DNA of 64,000 nt from Guadua angustifolia (lineage: Eukaryota > Streptophyta > Magnoliopsida > Poales > Poaceae). This document shows, piece by piece, positions 20,547 to 33,218 of this stretch (the stretch's first letter is position 1; each line of letters starts with the position of its first letter). Both the position numbers and the translations under genes were made by a program. The stretch spans positions 248,001 through 312,000 of the forward strand of contig JAYEVE010000748.1 of assembly GCA_036346375.1 (NCBI GenBank), written 5' to 3'. A model generated the notes under the pieces. It was not told where the DNA came from. It did not search any database and saw nothing but the letters and a program-made list of their open reading frames with translations.

Positions 20547-23477
20547 TTGGCGCCCAGGGTGCTAGGGCACGCTTCTGCCTTCGCTTTCGCCGCCCCCTTG
20601 CCTTCGCCTGAGACGAAAAAAGAAACAGAGGAGACGGAAGAGAGTTGCTCACGTTTTTCTTCTCCCAGCTTTTCGTCGTTCGCGTTCCAGAGATGTCGTG
20701 GCTAGAGTGCACCGCCCAGGCCAGCCACGCACTTAGACTGGAGAGGAAGGGGTTCCTCCCCCCGCTGGATGTTTCGAGGTGGAGGGTGCTGACGGGGGCC
20801 GTGGAACCCGCGCCGGAGGATGGAGAGATCATGGTGCCCGCCTCGTTCTACGAGCACGGGTTTGGACTCCAACTCCATCCCTTCGTCCGCGAGCTGCTGC
20901 ACTACTACGGGGTGGAGGTGCACCACCTCAACCCCAACGGAGTACTCCACATAGCGGTCTTCATGATGCTGTGCGAGGCGTTCCTAGGGATCGAGCCCCA
21001 CTGGGCACTGTGGAGGTACTTCTTTCAAGGTCTACTATGGAAGGACAAAACGGCGGACGCTACGGTGTCCATGGGGGGTGCGGCCCTGCAGCTGCGCCCC
21101 GGCCACGCAGCGGAATACATCACCTTGAAGATGTCGACATCGAACTGGGGGTGGCATCCCGAGTGGTTCTATGTTCGGAACCCGGAAGGCAGCGCCCCGG
21201 CCTTCACCGGCCGTCTCCCCGAGTCAAAGGACGAGTGGGCTTGGGGCCCCGACCAAAGGGAGAAGAAGAAGGTGGGGTTGATCCTCGAGCAGATCAAGGC
21301 CCAGAAGGACCGGGGCTTGAACGGCGATGTCGTCACGCGCGCATTCATGAGCATGCGCTGCTCAGCCCCCTCATGGATGGTGCGCCCATGTTCCAAAGAC
21401 AGAGGGCATCCGATCCCATGAGGATGGTGGAGGCAGAACTCGCCGCGTCGGAGCTCGAGGCCAGGGTGGCCATCGTGTTGGTCGAGAGTGCCACCGTGGC
21501 GGCGGGTGGCCGCGCCGAGCCTTTCTCGGCGAAGAATCCCCCGGACCTGGTAAGCCGAGTGATTCTCTTCTCCTTTTTCTTCCTTCCTCCTCAGCCCTTA
21601 GCATATTATTCGTGGCGCCTTTGTGTTGTCCAGGTTGAGCAGATGGTCTCCGCATTGCCGCCAGGAGAAGGGAGCAAGGCTACAGCGGCCGCCTCCGAAT
21701 CCGCCCGCAAGAGGCGGAAGGAGGCGAGGAGGGGGAACAAGAAGAGAGAGCGCGTGGCGAAGGTCGCGCACGGTGAGGAGGCCTCCGAGACGACCGTTGT
21801 CGACACGGCCGATCCGGAGTCATCCTCGAGCAACGGTGGTGGTGACAGCCCCGACGACCCGTACGGGATCATCCTTGGGCTACTGATCGGTGGCGAGCCC
21901 AACGAGGGCGCCGATACGAGCACCGCCATCGCCGAGCCCAGTGGAGGTATCCAGGAGAGACGCCCCGAAGCGAAAGGTGACTCGCCTCACAAGGGTCTCA
22001 AAGAAAGAAAATGATTCTGCAGCACCTCTCGGTGGTGGTTCGTTCTGGAGCAACGGCGGCCCGGCGAGGATCGGTGCCGCCTCCGCCGCCGACAATGGTC
22101 GAGGCATCGACATCGAGCTACTGTCGGCCGATGCACTGGGACCAACAGAGGAGAAGAGGGTTCTAGAGGAGTCGGGGCGCGAGGAGGCCCTGGTGCCCTT
22201 GGGTGGGTTGGGGCCTCAATCGGAGGCAGAAGGAGGCGAAGGAGAGCTCCTGGCGCCTGTCGTGACATCGCCACCGTTGCCCAGGGGCCCGCCGGAGGGG
22301 GCGGTCCAGATGCTGGAGGTGGTTCCCGCTCGACCACGGGAGGAGTCATCGTGCGACCCTCTGCAAGCGCAGCCAACCGGGGCAGCGCCGGGGGAATCCA
22401 CCCGGATGCCTTTGCCTGTGCTAATCTAGCTGGGCAACGACCCGGCCGTCAAGCCGCTGTTTGTTCCGGACGATGCGGCGGAGGACGGGTCATGGGGGGC
22501 CCTCCAGGATGGCGTGCAGCAGGTTGAGGCTGAGGTGAGCCAGGCCCGGAAGGGTCTGGCTCTCGCCCTCGAATCCACCCAGAAGGTGCTGGACACCATC
22601 TCCGGGGTAGCTCGCCCGATCGGTGCGGTAAGCCAAACCGAAACCCCTCCTTAGCTTTTTGACGAGCTTTTAGCGGCTCGTGGGTTGATAGGGCATCCGT
22701 GTTTCGCAGAATTTGCAGGCCCGATCGGAGGAGAAGTCGAGGTTCCTCCAGGTCCTGTATGGCCAGAGGATGGCAACCGAAAAGGAGGGCGACCGTCTGC
22801 GCTCCGAGCTGCATGACGCTCGGAAAGCCCTGGTGCGCGAGCGGACGGAGGCAGCGGGGGCACACCGGGAGTTGGATAAGTTCTCCAAGGCGCTGCTTGA
22901 GGAGCGTCGGATAACCAAGTCCCAGGAGACGAGGATATCCGAGCTTGAGTCTCTTCTGGCGGCGGCCAGCAGCGCGAAGGACTCCGCCGTCGTCACGAAA
23001 GAAGACGCACAATCGGAGGTGACCCGCCTCCAAGGTGAGCGCGACCAAGCTCGGGGGGAGTTGGACTCCGTGAGGAGGGACACCGCACGGCACCGGGAGG
23101 CCCGGGCTAAGGCCGAGGGGGGTCTCCAGCATCTGGCGGCCTCTGCGGCTAGTAAGCAACCCAATCCTAGCCCAGTTTTCGCGATCGCGGATCGTCGGGC
23201 ACGCTTTTTGATTCGACTTTGATCTGCAGAGTTGTAGGAGAATCTCAGCGACGCCGTGGAGGCACGAAAGTTGGCGGTGGAGGAGCGTGACGTGGCGGCC
23301 ACGTCGCGGGAAATGGCCCTATCGGTGAAGGAATGGGCAGAGAAAGATTGTCCGAAAGCAGAGCCGACGAAATTGGCGACCTTCTGGAGGGTCGGCCAGA
23401 GGTTCGTGAACCGAGTGTTTGGAACCGCCAGTGCAGAGGTCCGAGCTCGCTCGACGTCTTTGGAGCACGCCGAAGCG

Positions 23478-24882
23478 TGTTGGTGTTATGCCCTTGAGGC
23501 ACTCATATAGATGATTGTAACATGACTATGCTTATGAATAATAATATGATTATTGGTCCAATGAATGTATATCATTATATTGATCGCAAGTATGTGACTT
23601 GCTTATGAAACTCTCTACTTATTGATATAATTTCGTAAGTATCTCGATCGGGTATCATCGTATAGGACAACGATGAATAGATCAAGACATGTATTGATCG
23701 ATGATTATGTTTCATAGATCATAGGATATGGAGATATCATCAATACATGTGAACTCATGATGAAGAACATGGGTTAGATAGACCCAAATGGGACATCGCG
23801 AGAATGTTACATTCTTATGTGTCATCAGTATCTCATACATAGTGGATGTATGATCCTTAGACCGAGATTGTCACATTCCCTACATGTGTAATAGTTTACC
23901 TTGGGGCCACCAAACGCTATTCCCTAACCGGATAGTTATAAAGGTAGCTTTCATGTTTGCTATGAAATGTGCAGAGGGAAGTGGGCAGTCAAGATGGAAT
24001 TTGCCACTCCAGTGTAACGGAGATATATGTCTAGGCCACTCGTGTGATATGATTAAGGAAGTGCATGGCCATGCCGTGATTGAGAAGTCAATCACAACTT
24101 ATTAATATATCACGGATACGAGAGATGGATTGAACTATCAAAGGATGACATACTTCTCGCCTTGAGTTCGATCTTCATATAGTTTGGCAAAGGGATTATT
24201 ACATGAGTACTTTTGAAAGGTTCTATCCGATTTGATCATATGCGTTTGGGAGTTGGCATGCTCTGCAAGGAACCACTGCCAGCTATTGGATTGGAAAAAG
24301 GGTTTTCCGAATCTATGTCCAAATGTACATGAACCTACAGGGTCACACACTTAACGGGCTGGGACGCATTAATTCGGATTGGATCCGTAATTAATGGACC
24401 TCGTGGGCTTAACGCGCTGATGGGCCCTGGCTTAGGGTTTCGTCGCGTGGCTATATAGGAGAGGAGAAGGGTGGGCGGCATGCTATTGCTCACGCCCGTA
24501 ACCCTAGCCTCCACCTCTCATTGCCCTTGCCGAGCGACGCGGTGCTTGCACGCGACGCACGGCGCTCCATCCCGGACGTGTGGATCGCCGTGGTGACGCT
24601 GCCATTATCAAGGGCGTGGTGAGGACGATCCACGGCGAGGACGATCCACAGCGAGGACGATCCACGGCGAGGACGATCCGCGATGAGGACGATCCGTGAG
24701 CGAGGACAATACGCGTGAGGACGATCCACGGCGAGGACGATCCACTACACCAACGCGCTGGCGATTCCGCAAGAATCGCGCCTAGTGGTAATCCAATCTG
24801 TGATCCCTTTCTTGCAGTAGCTTTTCCGTTATGCGGTAGAAATTTTAATTTGTGCTAGCGTAGCATACCGCGTTCCCCAACA
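23478..24882 (+). repeat. 5' LTR of the nested copia element
   Basis: 1405 bp, from TGTTGGTGTTATGCCC to CCCCAACA, and followed at 24884 by GGGTATCGAGCC, a decayed tRNA-Met primer site. It contains a short minisatellite (CGAGGACGATCC units, about 24618-24745). It differs from the 3' LTR by scattered indels and substitutions, so the insertion is not recent. Confidence 0.92.
24616..24745 (+). repeat. GAGGACGATCC minisatellite in the 5' LTR
   Basis: About eight units of roughly 17 bp (GAGGACGATCCACGGC and variants). The homologous array in the 3' LTR is at about 31588-31712, with differing unit order. Confidence 0.8.
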
Positions 24883-25019
24883 AGGGTATCGAGCCATCTC
24901 GCCAGAGATTTGTGATCTGGATGTTACATATGTGATATGTGGGGATAGTAGATTAGATCTATTACATGTTCTCGCCGATTCATGTGATGAATTGGTGGAG
25001 GCGACTATCGGCGAGATCG

Positions 25020-25300
25020 ATCGGTTTAGGGTTTGTGGAAGTGTAATCCGATTCAATCTTGATTTGGGTGAGTCCGTTCATGGTACGACGCTGTTCTTAT
25101 CGGCCGGGTTACCGCCATCGTGGTTTACGATCGCGACCATATGGGACCAAGCCAATCGATTGAATCAAAGGAAGTGCAATCCGATTCAAGCTTGATTTGG
25201 GTGAGTCCGCTCATGGTGCGACGTTGCCCTTACCGGCCGGGTTACGCCATCGTGGTCACGATCGCGACCATATGGGACCAAGCCAATCGATTGAATCGAT
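25020..25300 (+). repeat. Tandem duplication in the copia leader
   Basis: The sequence TGCAATCCGATTCAA...TGATTTGGGTGAGTCCGTTC...GGGACCAAGCCAATCGATTG occurs twice in a row, with a period of about 130 bp. It lies between the primer site and gag and has no coding role that I can see. Confidence 0.75.
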
Positions 25301-26547
25301 TAGGTCAATTTGATTGATCCATGGAAATTTTGAGGACGCTTCCTTTGGCGTAAGACATGCCCAAAAAATTTCAATGGCGCTGCTCTCGACCACGACCTTC
25401 GACGACCGGCTGGGCGCCATGTGCGCCCCTAGGACCCGCCTTGGCCGCCTTGGAACTCTGACAGGGCGCTGCCCCTGGAACCCGACACCATAGAATCGCT
25501 TTATTTAACTCTTTTTGCAGGATGTTATATGTGAAATAGTATGGCCTATGTGTATGTGATGCATGTAACGCTTACATGGCTCGCATGCCGTGTCAAGCCA
25601 TAAGGCTATTTCATTATCAAAGTTGTATAACTACCTCAGGTGTCGACTTGTGATGTTTGAAACCTTCATGTAAATTTCATTATCAAAGTCATAAGGAGTT
25701 GCATCTACAATGATGAAGATGATGGCAATCAAGCATGATGGCTAGGTGAACAATCAAGCAAGATGGCCAAGTGGACCAACAAGCATGATGATGAAGATCC
25801 TAATGCTAAAGGCCATACTATTTCACAGCTTAATCTTGATTTTCTGTGGATGTGTGGTTAATCCTTGCTATTTTCTTTATGCTCATTGCATGTGATGCCA
25901 TGTTCATAGTAGATATTGTTCAACCCCATAGTTAAATAAATTTTAAATCAAATATGTCCACCCTATTGTTGCACCTATCAAGAATTTAGATCATCATTGA
26001 TATGACTGCCAAAGTAGTATATCAATGACTATCTTAATAGATGATAGGGATGTGTTGGACACATCACGCATAACATTGGTAGATTTAATCAAGCTATCAA
26101 AACGGTTTTGGGCTTGAGGACATAAGTGGTTGAGTTTTGATTTCAGTAATGAAGGAACAAATACAAGACAATTGGTGTCTAGGAAAACACACATGAGGCT
26201 AGGTTTCTTAATTGGCACCCGAAATCGGGAAGTGCTCCCTCCCTCATGTGAGCCCTAGGGGCAAGTTGACCTGGCCATGAGTCGAGTTGACGGAGTCATT
26301 CATTACTTGTTTTCATGCTCAACCAACAAGAGTTACATAAGATGTAATTAGCAAAGATGTTGCTTACCTATGTCATTAAATCTCTAGCAGTGATGCCAAA
26401 GCTCACTAGTGTTTGATGAATATGGATCTTGAATACTCACTATGTGTCCATAAAGGGGGCATATGATAGGAGTGTCTTTTATTAAAATGTTTAATGAAAA
26501 TTTACATAAACATAGTGCTTAGAAACTTTGCATGTTTTTGTTGTAGT

Positions 26548-27430
26548 TCAATGGCACTGCTACTCCTTCCGTTGGACCCGGTTTTGCTTTGAGATCGGTT
26601 TTGGAAAAGGAAAACTTAATGGGATAAATTTTGTGGATTGGTATCGCAACCTCGAGAATTGTTCTCAAGCATGAAAAGAAAGACTATGTTCTAGAGAGTC
26701 CAATTCTCGATGAACCAGTGAGAAAATGCTTCTCGCAATGATAAGGCCGAGTATGAAAACATGTTAATGCCTCAGAGAGGTCATTTGTCTCATGCTTGTC
26801 ACCATGGACTCTGAGCTTCAAAAGCAATATGAGGATCGGATGCTTACAATATGATTGTGGGCTTAAAGGACATGTTTGGGAACCAAGCAAGAGCCGAGAG
26901 GTATGGTATCTCTAAGCTTTTGTTTGCTTGCAAGTCGGCCGAGGAAGTCCGGCCACCTCATGTAATCAAAATGATTGGTTACATTGGGAGATTGAAAAGC
27001 TCGATTTTCCCTTAGCCTTGGTTTGGCTATTTGATGTGATTCTCCATCTCTGCCAGAGCTTTGAGCCGTTCATTATGAATTTTCATATGAATAGCATGGA
27101 GAAGAGCCCGACCAACTACATGGGATGCTCAAGTCTGCTGAGGAGAGCATAAAGAAAAAACCTAATCATGTGATGATGGTTCAGAAAACTACTGCCTTCA
27201 AGAAGAAGAAGGCTAATGCTGGGAACAAAGGAAAGGGCAAGGGCAAGGGCCAAGTTGAGATCGCAAGTCTCAAATCTAAGCTTGAGAAGCTTAAGATTGG
27301 CCCTAAACCTGATGCTCCGTGCTTCTATTGCAAGAAGTTAGGACATTGGAAACGAAATCGTGCGAAAGCACTGGCAGATAAGAAGAATGGAAGTGTGACT
27401 TCCACTTCGTATTCATGTTGTAGAAATTAA
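26548..27430 (+). pseudogene. Copia gag
   Basis: Copia gag (UBN2-type) in several frames. Recognisable pieces are NFVDWYRNL followed by KHEKKDYVLESP (about 26620-26705), LVTMDSELQKQYED (about 26795-26840) and MIVGLKDMFGNQARAERYG (about 26850-26910), then a Lys/Gly-rich tail. The zinc knuckle CFYCKKLGHWKRNR (about 27320-27363) has lost its last Cys (now Arg), so it cannot bind zinc normally. Multiple frameshifts make it inactive. Confidence 0.75.
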
Positions 27431-30430
27431 CTGCTACTTCTAATCTTGCCTCTTGGGTATATGATACGGATCGGTTGCTCACATTTGCAATTCGATGCGG
27501 GCTGATAAAGAGTAGAGACTTGGCAAAAGGAGAAGTGGATCTTCGTGGGGAATAAAGCAAGAGTTGCGGCTGTTGCCATTGGCACCTACCCATTGCATTT
27601 GCCTTCTGGATTAATTTTAGAACTCAATAATTGTTATTTTGTTCCATCTTTGAGTAGAAACATTATTTCATCTTCTTGTTTGGAACATGAAGGTTATGAT
27701 TTCAGAATAAAGAACTTTGTTTGTTCGATATTTTTGAATGATATGTATTATGGCCGATGCCCCATGGTAGATGGGTTGTACGTGCTTGAACTCGAAGAAA
27801 AACCTATCTACAACATTAATGTGAAAAGGCTTCGGCCCAATGATGTGAATCCTACCTTTTTATGGCATTGTCGCTTAGGCCACATAAATGAGAAGCGCAT
27901 GAAGAAGCTCCATGTCGATGGACTTCTAACCTCATTTGATTTTGAATCATTTGAAACATGTGAGTCTTGTTTACTTGGCAAGATGACAAAAGCCCTTTCA
28001 CAGTGTTTTGGTGAAAGGGCAAATGAGTTGTTGGCCCTTGTACATACGGATGTATGTGGACCAATGAGCTCTAGTGCCGAGGTGGGTTTCAAAGATTTTG
28101 TAACTTTTATCGATGACTTTAGTAGATATGGATATATCTACTTAATGAGAACATAAATCTGAAACCTTTGAAAAGTTCAAAGAGTTTTAAGCTACGGTAC
28201 AAAATCAACTTGGCAAATCAATAAAACACTTACGATCGATCGTGGTGGCGAATACTTGAGCCAAGAGTTTGGTGATCATCTAAAGCAATGTGGAATCGTT
28301 CAGAACTTACTCCGCCAGAACGCCATGGAATGGCATATCCGAACGACGGAACCAAACTTTGTTAGACATGGTTCGGTCAATGATAAGCCAAACAGATCCG
28401 CCATTGTCCTTCCGGGGTATGCTCTAGAAACAACAATGCTCACTTTAAACAGGTTCCATCAAAAGCCGCTGAGAAAACTTCATATGAGATATGGATCGAA
28501 ACGCCCTCATTGTCATTTCTCAAGATATGGGGATGTGAGGCTTATGTAAAACGCTTGCAATCGATAAACTCGCACCTAAATCGGAAAAATGCTTCTTTGT
28601 GGGTATCCTAAAGAAACAAAAGGATATTACTTTTACAAAGGGATGAAAACAAAGTGTTTGTTGCTCAAATGGTGTCTTTCTAGAGAAAGAGTTTCTTTCA
28701 AAAGGAGTTAGTGGGAGCAAGGTGCAACTTGAAGAAATTCGAGAACCATCGTAAAATGTTTCAACTCCCATTGAACCTTCACTTGATGTACAAGATGTTG
28801 TACAACCTGTGGAAGAGACACCATTACGTGAGGTCGGGGAGGCGCGCCATGAACCCATAAGATATGGACATGACATATTATTATTGGATAATGATGAGCC
28901 TACGACTTATAAAGAAGCAATGATGGACCCAAACTCCAAAAATGGCTTGGAGCCATGAGATCCAAATTCACCCATGCATGACAATCAAGTTTGGAACTTG
29001 GTTGATCCTCCTCATGGTGTAAAAACCATTGAGTGCAAATGGATTTTCAAGAAGAAAATAGACATGGATGGAAATGTTCAGATTTATAAGGCACGGTTAG
29101 TGGCAAAGGGTTTCAAACAAGTTCAAGGAGTTGACTATGATGAAACTTTCTCACCAAGAGCCATGCTTAAGTCTCTGCGGATCATTTTAGCTATTGTGCA
29201 TATTTTGATTATGAAATATGGCGATGGATGTCAAAATAGCTTCCTTAATGGGAATCTATCCGAGGATGTATACATGATACAACCCAAGGTTTTGTTGATC
29301 CTAAATATGCTAATAAGGTATGCAAGCTTCAAAGATCCATTTATGGGTTGAAGCAAGCATCTCGAGTTGGAACATCGCTTTGATGAAGTAGTCAAAGGAT
29401 TTGACTTCATAAAAATGAAGAAGAGCCTTGTGTTTACAAAAGGCCATTGGAGCGCACTTGTATTTCTTATCTTATATGTGGATGACATATTATTGATCGG
29501 GAATGATATTCCTATGCTTGAAGACGTTAAGACTTCGCTGAAAAAGAGTTTCTCAATGAAGGACTTGGGAGAAGCATGTTATATCTTGGGCATAAAGATC
29601 TATAGGATAGATCAAAAGGTTGATTGGATTAAGCAGAAACGACATTGACAAGGTATTGAAGAGGTTCAATATGCATGAATCCAAGAGAGGATTCATGCCA
29701 ATGTCACATGGCATAAGTTCATAAGAATCGTGTCCTTCGACAACCGATGAGCGAGACAGATGAGCAAGATACCATATGCTTCGCTATTGGGTCTATTATG
29801 TATGCCATGATCTGACGCTACCAGATGTCTCATATGCTCTAAGTGTCACGAGCAGATACCAAGCGGATCCCGTGATGGTCATTGATAGCCGTGAAAAACA
29901 TCCTCAAGTACTTGAGAAGAACTAAGGATATGTTCCTAGTTTTTGGAGGTGAGGAAGAACTGGTTGTAAAGGGTTACACCGACGCAAGCTTCCAAACCGA
30001 CAAAGATGATTTCGATCGCAATCCGGTTCAGATTTACACTAAATGGAGGAGCGTAAGTGGAAGAGTTCCAAACAAAACACGGTGGCCGACTCTACAACAA
30101 AGAGGAGTACATTGCGGCTTCAGAGGCCGCAAAGGAAGCCGTGTGGATAAAGAAGTTCATCTCGTAACTTGGTGTGGTCGCTAGTGCCTCTAATCCAATG
30201 GACCTCTATTGTGATAATAGTGGTGCCATTGCACAATTTAAAGAGCCTCGATCACATCGAAGTCCAAACACATACTCCGACGCTTTCACCTTATTCGCGA
30301 GATTGTGAATAGAGGTGACGGAAGATATGCAAAGTACATACGGATGCTAATGTGGCGATCCGCTGACAAAGCCTCTTCCATAGCCTAAGCATGAGGCGCC
30401 ACAAGGTCTATTGGTATTAGATGCTTAATT
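27431..30430 (+). pseudogene. Copia pol: protease remnant, integrase, RT, RNase H
   Basis: In copia order: a gag_pre-integrase domain (NPTFLWHCRLGHINEKRMKKL, with the H...H...C..C zinc site ending CESCLLGKMTK, 27850-27990), the integrase core start (HTDVCGPMSS to DDFSRYGYIY, 28045-28140) and a broken remainder to 28550. RT follows from 28974 (NQVWNLVDPPHGVKTIECKW), with FKQVQGVDYDETFSP. The catalytic YVDDILLIGND motif is kept at 29475-29510. RNase H (VKGYTDASF, then TVADSTTKEEYIAASEA and PLTKPLP) runs to about 30390. Many frameshifts and stops make it non-functional. The domain order integrase before RT defines Ty1/copia. Confidence 0.9.
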
Positions 30431-30439
30431 GACCGACTC

Positions 30440-30456
30440 AAGTGCAAGTGGGAGAT
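30440..30456 (+). promoter_or_regulatory. Polypurine tract of the copia element
   Basis: AAGTGCAAGTGGGAGAT sits directly before the 3' LTR at 30457, the expected site of plus-strand DNA priming. Confidence 0.8.
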
Positions 30457-31853
30457 TGTTGGTGTTATGCCCTTGAGGCACTATATAGATGATTGTAACA
30501 TGACTATGCTTATGAATAATAATATGATTATTGGTCCAATGAATGTATATCATTATATTGATCGCAAGTATGTGACTTGCTTATGAAACTCTCTACTTAT
30601 TGATATAATTACGTAAGTATCTCTCGATCGGGTATCATCGTATAGGACAACGATGAATAGATCAAGACATGTATTGATCGATGATTATGTTTCATAGATC
30701 ATAGGATATGGAGATATCATCAATACATGTGAACTCATGATGAAGAACATGGGTTAGATAGACCTTAAATGGGACATCGCGAGAATGTTACATTCTTATG
30801 TGTCATCGGTGTATCTCATACATAGTGGATGTATGATCCTTAGACCTGAGATTGTCACATTCCCTACATGTGTAATAGTTTACCTTGGGGCCACCAAACG
30901 CTATTCCCTAACTTGGGATAGTTATAAAGGTAGCTTTCATGTTTGCTATGAAATGTGCAGAGGGAAGTGGGCAAATAAGATGGAATTTGCCACCCAAAGG
31001 TGAGAGATATATGTCTAGGCCACTCGTGTGATATGATTAAGGAAGTGCATGGCCATGCCGTGATTGAGAAGTCAATCACAACTTATTAATATATCACGGA
31101 TACGAGAGATGGATTGAACTATCAAAGGATGACATACTTCTCACCTTGAGTTCGATCTTCATATAGTTTGGCAAAGGGATTATTACATGAGTACTTTTGA
31201 AAGGTTCTATCCGATTTGATCATATGCGCTTGGGAGTTGGCATGCTCGCATGAACCGCTACTATTGGATTGGAAAAGGGTTTTCCAAATCTATGTCCAAA
31301 TGTACATGAACCTACAGTGGTCACACACTTAATCTGCCGGGACGACAATTGGATTGATCCATAATTAATGGACCTCGTGGGCTTAACGCTACCGATGGGC
31401 CCGGCTTAGGTTTCGCCGCGTGGCTATATAAGGAGAGGAGAAGGTGGGCGTGCATGCTATTGCTCACGCCCGTAACCCTAGCCTCCACCTCTCATTGCCC
31501 TTGCCGAGCGACGCGGTGCTTGCACGCCGACGCACGGCGCTCCATCTCGGACGTGGATCGTTGTGGACGCGCTGCATTATCATGCGGCGCGGGAGGACGA
31601 TCCACGACGAGGACGATCCGCAATGAGGACGATCCACGGCGAGGACGATCCGCAGCGAGGACGATCCGAGCGAGGATGATCCGCGGAGGACGATCCACGG
31701 CGAGGACGATCCACTACACCAACGCTGGCGATTCCGCAATCGCGCTGCCTAGTGGTAATCCAATCTGTGATCCCTTTCTTGCGTAGTAGCTTTTCCGGTT
31801 ATGCGGTAGAAATTTTAATTTGTGCTAGCGTAGCATACCGCGCTTCCCCAACA
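30457..31853 (+). repeat. 3' LTR of the nested copia element
   Basis: 1397 bp with the same ends as the 5' LTR (TGTTGGTGTTATGCCC to CCCCAACA). It is followed by the target duplication GAGCG and then the resumed antisense gene. Confidence 0.92.
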
Positions 31854-32189
31854 GAGCGTTTTGTGAGTGAGGGATCGACTTTGAGCTTCTTGGCGCTGTT
31901 TGGCTATCTCCCACTATGACGGCATTGACCTTGCCGTCGTTAGCAGTGGGGTCGCCGCAGACCGGACCAACGAGGAGGTCGACGAGTTCAATACCCAGGT
32001 CAACCCGCACACCGCAGTGATCGCCGGTCGGATACCGCCACAGTGCATCCTCCACCATAAGCGGGAAGAAAGTTAGATATTTTGCCTTTTAGCAATGTAA
32101 AGGACTTTGTCGTGTGATGAATTGAAGTTTATTTCGACATTTTGGCCGGTCGGGCCGACCGTAAGTTCGACCTTGTCTTCTGCGCTTCC

Positions 32190-32860
32190 TTGCGGTGTCG
32201 AACACTCGACGACCATAGCCTTATAAACCGCAGGGGTTGCTCAGGCATAAGTTGGTGTGTTAGCGTTTTTGAAGGAAGCGCAAAAAGAGTAGGCACTTAG
32301 GTATGAATCGCACTCACGCGGGAAAAGAGTGTTCCCAACCAACTACGAATCGCACCGCGCGGACACTTCCTTCTTCCGCGAAGCACCACTTCATAACCGT
32401 AGCCGCTGGGGCGTAGGCCATAGTGCTCAGGTCGAGAGGGTTACTGTCAGGGGGAACCGAGTGGCCGGTCGGGTCACTGACCCACGTGTGTGAAATGTTC
32501 CCTTGCACTCGACACGGGAAAGGAGTGTTCCCGACCAACTACGGGTCGCACCGTACGGATATTTCCTTTTACCGCGAAGCACTACTTCGCAACCGTAGCC
32601 ACTGGGGCGTAGGCCGTAGTGCTTGGGTCGGAAGGGTCACTGCTAGGTGGAATCGAGTGGCCGGTCGGGTCACCGACCTGTATGAGTGTAGGAACATGTA
32701 GCCCCCGAGCGGTGCATGGGGAGCAAGCTGTGATCGCCACGCGGCGCTCGAACTCGGAGGAATGGTAAACAAGTGCAGGAACGAGAAAAAGTTTTAGGGA
32801 CAGAGTTGTCTTAACTTTTTGTTCCTCATGTGTTGGAGATGGCCCGGCTATCGGGCCCCT
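32190..32860 (+). repeat. Duplicated noncoding block, first copy, with two 195-bp units
   Basis: Two tandem units begin GGGAAAAGAGTGTTCCCAAC (about 32321) and GGGAAAGGAGTGTTCCCGAC (about 32516). Each contains CCGTAGCC-CTGGGGCGTAGG and GAGTGGCCGGTCGGGTCAC. The block as a whole, down to the pol-like end GAGAAAAAGTTTTAGGGACA at 32782, recurs at 34255-34690. The last part is the complement of a decayed pol C-terminal end, so a second pol remnant is present at about 32780-32860. Confidence 0.75.
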
Positions 32861-33218
32861 CGCTCAATCCTCCACGGGGGCGGCGGGCTACTGGGCCTTC
32901 TGCCATCCCGAGGTCACAGTGGCCCATCGAGGCCTTCTTCCCATCAAGTCGGTGCGTCACCGCCCAAGAGCCGGTTTAGCCGAGGGTGCGCGCGCCGACG
33001 GAGCGGTGTCCTTTCGCTTTACCGCCCCGCCACGTTTTAACGCAGCGGGAGGAAAGGACACGCCCTGTCGGCGGACGGGAGCACGCGCATGCGACGCCCT
33101 GCCTGGGGTGTCACCCGCTTGGACCGCTCTGCCCCGCCTCTATTTTCCTTTGCCTCTCCGCCTCCCCGCGCCCTTCTACAGCGAGAGAGGGAAAAGAGCG
33201 AGGGAGCACGAGCGGAGA

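Larger units (their letters stand above)
23478..31853 (+). mobile_element. Ty1/copia element (Angela-like LTR) nested in the Tat antisense gene
   Basis: A complete 8376-bp element with two LTRs, PBS region, gag, pol and polypurine tract. Flanking 5-bp duplications are AAGCG (23473-23477) and GAGCG (31854-31858), one mismatch apart. Removing it rejoins the coiled-coil gene. The LTR start TGTTGGTGTTATGCCCTTGA resembles Angela/BARE-type grass copia LTRs. The coding region is broken in many places, so it is not autonomous. Confidence 0.92.
20693..32076 (+). pseudogene. Antisense PF04195/coiled-coil gene (aORF) of Tat element B, split by copia
   Basis: The same gene family as 12197-15101 but longer. 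It begins MSWLECTAQASHALRLERKG at 20693. The PF04195 core (FYEHGFGLQLHPFVREL...MLCEAFLGI...LWRYFFQG) covers about residues 45-115. GT-AG introns are visible: 21550-21633, 22628-22709 and 23152-23229. Exon 2 has a basic nuclear-type patch (RKRRKEARRGNKKRER) and an acidic Ser-rich part; exons 3-4 are coiled coil. A copia element is inserted at 23478, and the frame resumes at 31859 (about SEGSTL, then HYDGIDLAVVSSGVAADR) and ends KREES at 32076. Frameshifts near 21355 and 21990 and stops at about 22427 and 23235 make it a pseudogene. The function of the family is unknown. Confidence 0.75.

Noticed and set aside
21987..23302. Minus-strand ORFs of 129, 210 and 236 codons
   Set aside because: Shadow frames of the plus-strand coiled-coil exons.
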